From a virus, in the IMG/VR virus record IMGVR_UViG_3300025892_000119, positions 1-27,536 of that record: DNA of 27,536 bases; one strand, written 5' to 3'. Below the pieces are notes generated by a model. It made no database searches. It was not told the origin of the DNA and worked only from the letters and a program-made list of their open reading frames with translations. Positions 8,801-15,649 of this stretch are shown here, in pieces (position 1 is the first letter of the stretch; the number at the start of each line of letters is the position of its first letter). Position numbers and translations under genes: made by a program.

Positions 8801-11800
8801 TTCAATGTAAAAGCCGGTGGTGATATAACAGGTTCTGATGTATTATTTGATGGTGGAAAAGTTGGTGGGTGGACTATAGGAAATGAAACTTTAACAGGCG
8901 GAAATTTAATTTTAGACAAAGCAGGTGATATAAAAAGCGCAGATTATCAATCTGATGTAAAGGGTTGGTTAATATCTTCACAAGATAATGGATTTGCAGA
9001 ATTTGAAAATGCTAAGATACGCGGAACACTTTCAACAACAACATTTGAGAAAGAATCAGTAAATGCAGTTGGTGGTCAATTATTTATAGCAAACTCAACA
9101 GCTATAACAGGTTCAGTAATTACTACTGCAGCAACTACGATGAGTGTTGTAAATGCTTCAGGATTTGCTAATGGTGAAATTTTACAAATAAAAAAAGTTA
9201 CTAATACAGGATTTAATACAGAATATGTAAAAATTAATAGTGCATCTTTAGATGGTGATTTATCAAAAGATGAGTTACATGGAAGAATATATGTACAAAG
9301 AGCTTTAACTTCAACATCAAGTAGTTTAAGTGCTTCAGTCGGTGATGGTGTTGGCGGAGCTCAACAATATGAGCCAGGCCAAGTAGTAGTATCTACAGGT
9401 AAAGTAGGAACAGGTTATATAAGATTAAATGCTAATCCTAATAATGAAGCAACTCCATATATGGACATTGTTGAAAGAACAGGTAGTAATATTTATGATG
9501 TAGAATTAAAAACAAGAGTTGGAGATTTAAGTGGTGTAGCAGGCTCACGAAACGTACCATCAGGATTTACAGGATTTGGTATAATGAGTGAAGTTGCTTT
9601 CTTATCAGGTTCTAATATTAAATTAGAAACACCTTCATTTATACTCGGAGATATAAATAGCTCATTTGTTAGTGGCTCAGAAGCAAAGTTAGAAATAAGT
9701 GCAAGCAATTTTCATTTATCTTCAAGTGGTGATTTAAAATTAGGACAAGCGCCGACTGCTCGAGTTGCTATGATTCCGAGTCAAAGAAGAGACCCTAATG
9801 TTGGTAATTATTATAATACCGTATCATCATCATTTGTAAATTCATCTACTATAGATGATTCAGGTGCAGGTGGAGCTGGGTCTAAACATCCTATGGCTTG
9901 GTTTAGATTTAACTTTCCTGATACTTCGTACACGAATAATTCTAATGTTTTAGTTGATGATGAAGCAATTACAGATAAATCACAAACACCTGTATCTTTA
10001 CTACATAAACAACAAGGTACTCTTAGTGTAGTAAATCGTAAAGACAACAACACCAACAATTTTATAAGTGGTTCGTGGCGTCCAAAAGACGATGGTGTAA
10101 TTACAAGTGTAACTGACGCATTTACTACTACAAAATTTAACGATTCGAGTATAAGAATATCAAGCGCGGCAAACGGACATCTTTCATTTTCAGTTTGGTT
10201 GAACCCAACAACCGTAGCAGTTTCTACTGAACAAATAATACTTAAATGGGGTAATGACGAATATGGATTAAGTTTATATCAAGTTGAAGACGATGTTTAT
10301 TTTGAAGTATATGATTCTGATGCGAGTAGTTCTTCTGACCGAAACTTTGTGAAAAGTACAAGCACATTAAGTGTAGATAGTTGGCATCACATAGTAGGTG
10401 TTTATAATGCTGCGGGAAGTTCTTCAGCAACACTTAATCTTTACGTAAATAAAGTTCTTTCAACACAATCGTTAGCCGGCACATCGGGTGTACAATATAT
10501 TAATGAGTTTCAAGATGCTATTTTATCTATAGGTGCATTATACGGAAGTATACGAATGTCTACCGATTCATGGACATCACGTACAGACACATCATCACCA
10601 TACTTATATCCATCTCATGCGATATTTGGTGAAGTGATTATTATGAATGCTGAGTTAGCACAAGCAGATGTTGATATGATATATAATACTGCTAATGCTT
10701 TAACTGATGGTAATTTTTCTAATGCTATATCTTATGATGTTTCAGATTCTTCGATTGATATTCGAACAAAAAGTTTTGTATTTGGTATGCCTCATACAGA
10801 TGGGTTTGCTTTTATAAGTGGTTCTGATAACGGTATATTAGAAATCAGTTCAAGTAACTTTCACGTAAGTGGTGGTGATGTTTCTATGACAGGTGATATT
10901 AATGCTACTTCAGGTAATTTTAAAGGAACTCTTACTGCTACAGGTGGTAACATAGGAGGATTTTTACTTGTAAGTAGTTCAAATAGTTATATATCTTCAA
11001 ATGTAGATAAAACTTCTTATACTGATACATCTGCAGGTGTTTACTTAGGAACAGATGGTATTGGATTAGGTACAGGACAATTTAAAGTTTCAGCCACAGG
11101 TGCGATAACTTCAACAAGTGGTACAATAGGTGGATGGACATTAGGAAATACTACACTAACAGCCGGTGATATATTATTAGACGAAGGAAACGAATTAATT
11201 CAAATTGGTAATTCTACTACTAACATAAAATTAGATATTGAAAGTAATAAAGGTGTCTTCAAAATGACCCAAGCTAGCAAAGAACGATTAGAAATGTCTG
11301 ATGCTCTAAATTATGGTAGAAAAGGAATGCGTTTTAACAATGCTACATTAGAGATGTCTGCATCATTGATAGGAGAAAAAAATGATGAAGTAGGTATTCG
11401 TTATGGTGGAGAGTATCATAATACAACTAAACACAAATTAAATCAAGGTAATAACTTTTTTGTACAAAAACCTGATGTTACAGATTCTTTTGGTTTTGTA
11501 ATGAGAGGACCGTTTTATGCTGCTATTGAAGCTCATCCTTCAGACACTTTAGGTGGCGGGATAGGTTACGGTCCACTTTTTGGGTATGGCCCTAATGATA
11601 TGTTACGAGAATTATCAGGTATTGAAAGTGGAAAATATTCATCTTATGCCGCAATGGATGTTAAGTTACAAGTAGGAAGTATGCAGTATCCAGGACTTGG
11701 TGGAGGGGGTGTAGCTACTACTGCGGGACGATTTGAAATTCAATCTTTCGATGTTGAGAATTATAGTAACGGGTGTTATATAGTTGCATTATCTGCTTTT

Positions 11801-12397
11801 TCATATGATGGAGTTTGGAGACAATCAGATACTTACTTTACATCATCAGGAATGGTAGAGCCTGAAAAAGCAGTTTCCGGTTTATTTGGAGGCGGACGAT
11901 TTATAGTTGGAAACAAAGATTTAAAAGCACCATCTGATTCAGCAAATTATCAACTTGATATAAGAGGCGATACTGACTTAGCAACATTTACAACACACGT
12001 TAAGGTTGACCAATCTATAGGAATTAATGTAACTCCGAGTGCTACAAATGGTAGATTAGATGCAAGTAATGATGTAGTTGCTTATTCTTCTTCAGACAAA
12101 AGATTTAAAGAAAATCTAATACGAATACCAGGTTCGTTAGATAAAGTAATGAAACTTAGTGGTTATGAATTTGATTGGATACCTGATGAAGAGAATCACG
12201 GATATGAAGGGCACGATGTCGGTATTATTGCACAAGAAGTAGAAAAAGTATTACCTGAAGTTGTTACGACACGAGATAGTGGATATAAAGCAGTCAAGTA
12301 TGAAAAAATGATTCCATTATTAATTGAGTCTATAAAAGAACAACAAGAACAAATAGAAGAATTAAAACAAAAAGTAAAAAGTTTAGAGGGAAATTAA
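5810..12397 (+). CDS. Giant tail-fibre/adhesin-like protein with LamG-like domain and S74 chaperone
   Basis: A 2195-residue virion protein, probably a trimeric host-contacting fibre. The N-terminal ~330 residues hold three Lys/Arg-rich clusters (about 143-157, 193-205 and 293-318). The middle is Ser/Gly/Thr-rich with repeating beta modules: a F-x-x-G ... ISGSE ... ISSS-x-FH pattern recurs near residues 830, 1285 and 1660, and GGK(I/V) ... GGWT(I/L)G-like units recur near 960, 1018 and 1770. Residues about 1455-1630 look like a LamG/concanavalin-A-like fold (FSVWLNP, WHHIVGVY). The C-terminal ~100 residues are an S74 intramolecular chaperone: S2095-D-K-R-F-K-E-N, GYEFDW, VGIIAQEVE, then a terminal coiled coil. 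S74 domains guide trimer folding and cut themselves off near the S-D, releasing about 100 residues. Two small genes overlap or abut its end. The attachment role and host receptor are inferred. Confidence 0.85.
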   Translation: MAIKRRQNKLQDLAASGIVTNRISGSIPFTHDGPNSPLFTISEIPNPLPQGKSSFLIAGTELLRNKVEVKVEIIDSEGGVIYTEPVANYLEGNARRVSMEVYDDTPPGPATLYILAQVDPEEWEDETGTDVTNYPNPQPLSLKGKRRKKKRKTRKFNKQKIGMPSFEDIMRFGAGAGFTINPNFKPPPENDSRFKRRNGKRRRGTTSDISDQYNFLQSIKLQVVPTATNTEKILFYQEPRVKVFEIFKPFVSNIAASGSIVVSGSLSGQVINDTQGAVSALDNFGATLNTFRRKRKFKKFAGKGGLSKRKRITRRASPEVDNYSFSSPSFNFESKHVGAKIELNTPSINSTQYPSSRYTIPTTGSFEVLKVKNSSTVIPDKPFRIYDRQLAQSVDVPIESSPFSIEFDPEVTRSISITNFRSYADVRVSNIRTFSGDVFRTKIYRKSEESISDYELFADLPLESSELLLNTTEGTGLERTGYFVSQSDAVNYWEVSQSLSGLTGNAATASAKYNIDTQMDSIHISGSNKQADEYVRFNLNKTYSFTLEKDVNYDFSAEIYGTTAPKIVNLETGGTEEKVKAELEVFISGSNIPAQQGNENFGAKLGVLRVDDGSEKKDFGITTGDFESTSKSENCILTFKVNAGQFYIADISVRPATETGFSPDLFTFTAPMPSNEVRPETYEFLAEFYDVNNNQADAFTFTATGSEFKGSNMVITGEDNVLESNLFIGGESTASGMHLGGVSSKLPETGGPGAAGSGFMRSVGYTGFTSASNQSLGGKFGFMIYSGSVLPDSGDDYLGVGLELVGQSGSLKFRTNPSVFDVRADSFFVGRESIQFISGAEGNIEISSSEFHLTPEGNVTASEMLLGDKAGGNFLQFAGSTLTVQGDIAVDSLRTPATIGGSTSTTSNASSSIDAQGFASFKSASIAGFVVNPVAIHSADKSLVMSASGQITGSTVLFTGGKIASFTLSDDAFTAGNSFFISSSVESARSFFISSSKFNVKAGGDITGSDVLFDGGKVGGWTIGNETLTGGNLILDKAGDIKSADYQSDVKGWLISSQDNGFAEFENAKIRGTLSTTTFEKESVNAVGGQLFIANSTAITGSVITTAATTMSVVNASGFANGEILQIKKVTNTGFNTEYVKINSASLDGDLSKDELHGRIYVQRALTSTSSSLSASVGDGVGGAQQYEPGQVVVSTGKVGTGYIRLNANPNNEATPYMDIVERTGSNIYDVELKTRVGDLSGVAGSRNVPSGFTGFGIMSEVAFLSGSNIKLETPSFILGDINSSFVSGSEAKLEISASNFHLSSSGDLKLGQAPTARVAMIPSQRRDPNVGNYYNTVSSSFVNSSTIDDSGAGGAGSKHPMAWFRFNFPDTSYTNNSNVLVDDEAITDKSQTPVSLLHKQQGTLSVVNRKDNNTNNFISGSWRPKDDGVITSVTDAFTTTKFNDSSIRISSAANGHLSFSVWLNPTTVAVSTEQIILKWGNDEYGLSLYQVEDDVYFEVYDSDASSSSDRNFVKSTSTLSVDSWHHIVGVYNAAGSSSATLNLYVNKVLSTQSLAGTSGVQYINEFQDAILSIGALYGSIRMSTDSWTSRTDTSSPYLYPSHAIFGEVIIMNAELAQADVDMIYNTANALTDGNFSNAISYDVSDSSIDIRTKSFVFGMPHTDGFAFISGSDNGILEISSSNFHVSGGDVSMTGDINATSGNFKGTLTATGGNIGGFLLVSSSNSYISSNVDKTSYTDTSAGVYLGTDGIGLGTGQFKVSATGAITSTSGTIGGWTLGNTTLTAGDILLDEGNELIQIGNSTTNIKLDIESNKGVFKMTQASKERLEMSDALNYGRKGMRFNNATLEMSASLIGEKNDEVGIRYGGEYHNTTKHKLNQGNNFFVQKPDVTDSFGFVMRGPFYAAIEAHPSDTLGGGIGYGPLFGYGPNDMLRELSGIESGKYSSYAAMDVKLQVGSMQYPGLGGGGVATTAGRFEIQSFDVENYSNGCYIVALSAFSYDGVWRQSDTYFTSSGMVEPEKAVSGLFGGGRFIVGNKDLKAPSDSANYQLDIRGDTDLATFTTHVKVDQSIGINVTPSATNGRLDASNDVVAYSSSDKRFKENLIRIPGSLDKVMKLSGYEFDWIPDEENHGYEGHDVGIIAQEVEKVLPEVVTTRDSGYKAVKYEKMIPLLIESIKEQQEQIEELKQKVKSLEGN
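12090..12397 (+). other. Region encoding the S74 intramolecular chaperone domain
   Basis: Residues about 2094-2195 of the fibre protein. The SSDKRFKEN start, the IAQEVEKVLPE helix and the YEKMIPLLIESIKE segment leading into a Gln/Glu/Lys coiled coil are the conserved landmarks of this domain. Self-cleavage is expected at or just before S2095-D2096, by analogy with endosialidase and other phage fibres. Confidence 0.85.
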
Positions 12398-12669
12398 TGT
12401 TTACAATTAGATTAACAGAAGATATAAATGTTACCGGAAGTTATTACGAAGGAGAAAATATAAAAAAGACAATCCCACAAGTAACAAGTTCGTTCTCTGC
12501 CGGTACAAATTTTTATATAGAAGATTTTGGAGGTGCTATTACTGAACCTAAACTTTTTAATCTTTATGGACAAGTAGCTTATAGGGCTTCTGATACTAAT
12601 GATTTTGTTTTGATGCGAGACACAGGTTCTGTATGGCTCGTGCCAACAAGTAGTGCGGAGATAATATAA
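12397..12669 (+). CDS. Small probable virion protein next to the fibre gene
   Basis: A 90-residue protein whose ATG shares one base with the fibre stop (TAATG), with GAGGG just upstream. The sequence is beta-rich and neutral to acidic: FTIRLTEDINV at the start, TSSFSAGTNFYIEDFGG in the middle, and VLMRDTGSVWLVP near the end. It has no signal peptide or membrane segment, and I recognise no family. Its coupling to the fibre and the similar Ser/Gly/Thr style suggest a fibre-tip, adaptor or assembly protein. That is inference from position only. Confidence 0.65.
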   Translation: MFTIRLTEDINVTGSYYEGENIKKTIPQVTSSFSAGTNFYIEDFGGAITEPKLFNLYGQVAYRASDTNDFVLMRDTGSVWLVPTSSAEII

Positions 12670-13154
12670 TGCCATCAGCCGGTGACAATTTAAGTTTAGC
12701 AAAACTTGGTAGAGCAGTAGGTACTTCAAGTAACTACACAACTCAAACAGCTTTAGCTGCTAATGGTAGAGGCTCAACCGGTACTGAAACTAAGATGAGC
12801 CACTTTGACGCAGGAGCAGTCGGGAGTTTAAGTTTATCTAATGCCGGACCAGGAACTTCAGCATCAGGAACCGCAACTTTAGCTTTTTCAAGTCAAGGTA
12901 GTTTATTTAATTCTCGTATACGAGATAGAAATGATAATTTTACATGGAGTGAAGTTGACCCTGCAAATGCTTTGAGTGTAACAGCAGGTGATTACAATAC
13001 AGCATATACCGTAACACCTGCGGCACCTATTACTACAGGATTAAGTGTACGAGTTATATTTAAAGAAGATGGCCAAACTGATGGATTTAATGACCATGTA
13101 ACAGGCTATAACTCACAAAAAACCGCTGCATACGCATATACCGGCGGGTCTTAA
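12669..13154 (+). CDS. Ser/Gly/Ala-rich probable virion protein
   Basis: A 161-residue protein starting on the last base of the previous stop (ATAATG), with GGAG about 10 nt upstream. The N-terminus LSLAKLGRAVG is followed by low-complexity Ser/Thr/Gly/Ala sequence (SLSLSNAGPGTSASGTATL) and a beta-like C-terminal half (RVIFKEDG). No enzyme motif is seen. Composition and the overlap with fibre genes suggest a structural protein such as a fibre tip or decoration protein. The family is not recognised. Confidence 0.65.
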   Translation: MPSAGDNLSLAKLGRAVGTSSNYTTQTALAANGRGSTGTETKMSHFDAGAVGSLSLSNAGPGTSASGTATLAFSSQGSLFNSRIRDRNDNFTWSEVDPANALSVTAGDYNTAYTVTPAAPITTGLSVRVIFKEDGQTDGFNDHVTGYNSQKTAAYAYTGGS

Positions 13155-13179
13155 TAATTTTAAACAATAGGGGAAAACA

Positions 13180-13656
13180 ATGTTAGTAGAATTTAAAGAA
13201 ATAATAGAAGCAGTATTACACCACGAAGGTGGATACGTAAATGACCCGAAAGACCCGGGCGGAGAAACAAAATACGGTGTATCTCGTAAAGCATATCCTG
13301 ATTTAGACATAAAAAACCTAACTTTAAGTGATGCGGTTGATATTTATAAGCGAGACTATTGGGACAAAGCTAAAGTTGAAGAACTGAAGCCGGAACTAAG
13401 ACACATATATTTCGACATGGTAGTAAATATGGGGCGTAGTCGAGCAGTAAAAGTTTTACAGCAGACAGCCAACTCAAAGGGGAGGACCCTAAAAGTCGAT
13501 GGCGGTCTCGGACCGATGACCATCGAAGCTCTACAAAACGTAAAGTTGGAACGAGCAAGATGTTATAGAGTGAAATATTATTGTGATTTAGTTTCAAGAA
13601 AGCCTGATTTAGAAAAGTTTTTATACGGATGGTTCCGTAGGAGCCTTGAAGTATAA
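13180..13656 (+). CDS. Endolysin, glycoside hydrolase family 108-like
   Basis: A 158-residue lysozyme-type enzyme expected to cut peptidoglycan glycan strands at lysis. The hallmark H14-H-E16-G-G-Y-V-N-D is near the N-terminus, with E16 the probable catalytic acid, followed by DPGGETKYGVS, typical of the GH108 (N-acetylmuramidase) family. The C-terminal part, with VDGGLGPMTIEAL, looks like the peptidoglycan-binding domain usually found in these proteins. The length is normal for the family. No signal peptide is seen, so it would need a holin. AGGGGAAAACA before the ATG is a good ribosome site. The DNA from about 13440 to 13560 is about 47-52% GC by direct count, well above the surrounding genes, which suggests recent acquisition. 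Confidence 0.9.
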   Translation: MLVEFKEIIEAVLHHEGGYVNDPKDPGGETKYGVSRKAYPDLDIKNLTLSDAVDIYKRDYWDKAKVEELKPELRHIYFDMVVNMGRSRAVKVLQQTANSKGRTLKVDGGLGPMTIEALQNVKLERARCYRVKYYCDLVSRKPDLEKFLYGWFRRSLEV

Positions 13657-13666
13657 TTTCTTGCCG

Positions 13667-13676
13667 TTATATTTAT
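13667..13676 (+). promoter_or_regulatory. TTATATTTAT motif upstream of the kinase gene
   Basis: This exact 10-mer also occurs at 5757-5766, in both cases after GCC and before AAACGA. It lies 28 nt before the kinase ATG, in a 48-nt gap at the head of a new run of coupled genes. It could be a late-promoter element of this phage. The genome is so AT-rich that chance recurrence cannot be excluded. Confidence 0.3.
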
Positions 13677-13704
13677 TATTGTGAAACGATAAATTGGTAG
13701 AATT

Positions 13705-14595
13705 ATGGTTAAATTAAAAAAACTATTAGAATCAACAAAATCAGAAAATAGTCCAGGCCCAAAAGGTTATTCTCCTTTTGTAACACCTGAAAAGTTCGAA
13801 CAATACAAAACTTATTTAAAGAAAGTATTTGAAACAAGTGGTATGCAACTTGTTAATGAAGGTGTTGATGATAAAGGTATTTTAAAAGCAATCTTTTTAG
13901 CAGGAGGTCCTGGCTCAGGCAAAACCTGGGTTACACGTGGATTATATGGTATACCAAAGAAAATGAACTTTTCTGCTGGCGGTCTTAAACTCGTTAATCA
14001 AGATACAGAATTAGAATTTTTATTAAAGAAGTACTTCGGAACTACTGATTTAGATAATATGCCTGAAGAACTATTTGCAGATATAACAGGTGTAGATTTC
14101 AAAGGTAAAGATGTTGATATGAATAGTGGTATGAGAGCATATGCTAAAGATTTAACTAAAGCAAGAATGGAAAGTTATGTTCGTGGTAGATTAGGTGTTA
14201 TAGTAGATGGTACAGGACACAAATATCAATCTATAGCAGGAAAGAAACAAAAGATGGAAGATTTAGGATATGATTGTTATATGGTATTTGTAAACACTTC
14301 ATTAGAAATTGCTATGCAAAGAAATAAAGAAAGAGACAGAGTAGTTCCTGAAAAGATTGTACGTGATAGTTGGAATGATGTTCAACAAAATTTAGGCGGA
14401 TTTCAAAGATTGTTTGGTCGTAACTTTATAATTGTTGATAATAGTAAGAAACGAGATGAAGATAGCGCAAAAAAGTTTTTTGAATCGTTAGTAACACAAG
14501 GTGTAAATAAATTTATAAAAGCTCCAATTAAAAATAGAATTGGTATTAATTGGATGAAACGAGCGAGAGCGTTAAAGAAAAAAGGTATAAAGTGA
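13705..14595 (+). CDS. P-loop kinase, zeta-toxin / polynucleotide-kinase-like
   Basis: A 296-residue protein. Walker A is G67-G-P-G-S-G-K73-T74 after the hydrophobic strand AIFLA. A second acidic site is in VIVDGTG (D168), where kinases of this group often place the base or Mg ligand. A lid-like R206-N-K-E-R-D-R212 follows. This order (P-loop, DGTG, RN...R.R) is that of zeta-toxin-like and polynucleotide-kinase-like phosphotransferases; the substrate (nucleic-acid 5'-OH, UDP-sugar or other) cannot be decided. Residues 7-9 are LLE near the N-terminus, matching the T4 prohead-protease consensus, so virion packaging is possible. The gene lies about 1 kb upstream of the ligase-domain gene, which favours a nucleic-acid repair role. 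Its stop is shared with a GTGA start. Confidence 0.78.
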   Translation: MVKLKKLLESTKSENSPGPKGYSPFVTPEKFEQYKTYLKKVFETSGMQLVNEGVDDKGILKAIFLAGGPGSGKTWVTRGLYGIPKKMNFSAGGLKLVNQDTELEFLLKKYFGTTDLDNMPEELFADITGVDFKGKDVDMNSGMRAYAKDLTKARMESYVRGRLGVIVDGTGHKYQSIAGKKQKMEDLGYDCYMVFVNTSLEIAMQRNKERDRVVPEKIVRDSWNDVQQNLGGFQRLFGRNFIIVDNSKKRDEDSAKKFFESLVTQGVNKFIKAPIKNRIGINWMKRARALKKKGIK

Positions 14596-14963
14596 CACGT
14601 AACGAAACAATAGATTTAATTAAACAAAATCTTTGTATTACGTGTGGATATCCTGTAAACGAAGATTTAAGAAATTGGTTCAAAACAAAATGGGTCAATA
14701 TTGGTAAAAAAGACAAATCAGGAAAACATCCTGAATGTGGAACAAGTGGAGATAAAAAAGGCTATGCAAAATGTGTACCAGCATCAAAGGCTTCTTCGAT
14801 GTCTAAAAAAGAAAAAGAAAGTGCAACTCGAAGAAAACGTGCAGCTCAAAATAAAGCAAACAGGGGCGGCAAGAAGATTAAAGGTCAGGGTAGGAAACCT
14901 GTACGAGTTTCAACGCATACTAAATCGAGTGGAAAGAAAAGTGGAACGGGAAAATCATCATAA
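14592..14963 (+). CDS. Small basic cysteine-containing phage protein
   Basis: About 123 residues from a GTG that overlaps the kinase stop (GTGA). I prefer this start because AAAAGG lies 6 nt upstream; the same frame also extends up to a TTG at 14550 with a worse context. The N-terminal half has C-I-T-C, WFKTKWVNIGKKDKSGKHPEC and YAKCVPASKA, a KWV-x-IG / C / KCVPA pattern that I recall as a short domain common in T4-like phages. The C-terminal half is highly Lys/Arg-rich (SKKEKESATRRKRAA). Nucleic-acid binding is plausible from charge, and zinc binding from the four cysteines. The function is unknown. Confidence 0.7.
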   Translation: MTRNETIDLIKQNLCITCGYPVNEDLRNWFKTKWVNIGKKDKSGKHPECGTSGDKKGYAKCVPASKASSMSKKEKESATRRKRAAQNKANRGGKKIKGQGRKPVRVSTHTKSSGKKSGTGKSS

Positions 14964-15643
14964 TGGCTGATTTAGTTTTACCGAGAGGAAAAACGAAAGT
15001 TTTAAAAGCAGAAGACAAAGACTACGAAAGAGGTATGTTAGTCAAACTGCTTGATGATGGCGGATACAAGATGGCATATTGGTATGATAAACCTAATAAG
15101 CCGTATCCTGTCGAAATAATAGTAGATGGTAAAAGTATAAAGAAAGATGGAAAAATAGTAGAAATGAAATTTCATCCAAAAGACTACTACAAACAAAATG
15201 AGGAAACTGATATGAAAGAAGCAAGAGGAACTTGTTGGGTAGGATATCAACAAAAAGGAATGAAAGACAAGAATGGTAAAATGGTTCCTAATTGTGTAAA
15301 AGAAGTTTACGAAATTTTTTATGAAACTTCACTCGGTGAAAGTTGTGGATACACAATAGAAGTTGATAGAGATGATAATTTAAAAGAAGCTGAATATCAA
15401 GGAAGAAAAGTAAAACTTGGTAAACCTATGCAAGGTGATACAAAGAAATTTAAAGTATATGTAAAGAATGATAAAGGTAATGTTGTAAAAGTAAACTTCG
15501 GTCAAGGTGGAGATGCAAAAGGTGGTACAATGAGAATCCGTAAATCTAATCCAAAAGCAAGAGCATCTTTCAGAGCGAGGCATAATTGTGATAGTCCAGG
15601 TCCTCGTCACAAAGCTAGGTATTGGTCTTGTAGAAAGTGGTAA
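14963..15643 (+). CDS. Three-segment phage protein with basic cysteine-containing C-terminal domain
   Basis: A 226-residue protein whose ATG shares a base with the previous stop (TAATG). It has three recognisable segments. A beta-rich start (about 1-75) is followed by a short CWVGYQQKGMKDKNGK...NC segment (about 90-112), seen in other phage proteins. The C-terminal domain (about 143-226) starts AEYQGRKVKLGKP and ends ASFRARHNC ... ARYWSCRKW; I recall it as a domain found alone or fused in many T4-like phages. L140-K-E142 falls exactly before this last domain and matches the prohead-protease consensus, so the basic domain might be released. The function is unknown; DNA binding is a guess from charge. 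Confidence 0.72.
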   Translation: MADLVLPRGKTKVLKAEDKDYERGMLVKLLDDGGYKMAYWYDKPNKPYPVEIIVDGKSIKKDGKIVEMKFHPKDYYKQNEETDMKEARGTCWVGYQQKGMKDKNGKMVPNCVKEVYEIFYETSLGESCGYTIEVDRDDNLKEAEYQGRKVKLGKPMQGDTKKFKVYVKNDKGNVVKVNFGQGGDAKGGTMRIRKSNPKARASFRARHNCDSPGPRHKARYWSCRKW

Positions 15644-15649
15644 TCCACT
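15636..15649 (+). promoter_or_regulatory. Small inverted repeat over a stop codon, just before the next start
   Basis: AGTGG-TAAT-CCACT forms a 5-bp stem with a 4-nt loop. The loop contains most of the stop codon of the preceding gene (15641-15643), and the stem ends immediately before the ATG at 15650. No clear Shine-Dalgarno sequence is seen, so the next gene may rely on ribosomes finishing the previous one. Confidence 0.3.

Noticed and set aside
14701-14970. 89-residue + strand open frame overlapping the small basic protein
   Set aside because: It lies wholly inside a better gene in another frame, has Lys-rich low-complexity shadow-like sequence, and lacks a good start context.
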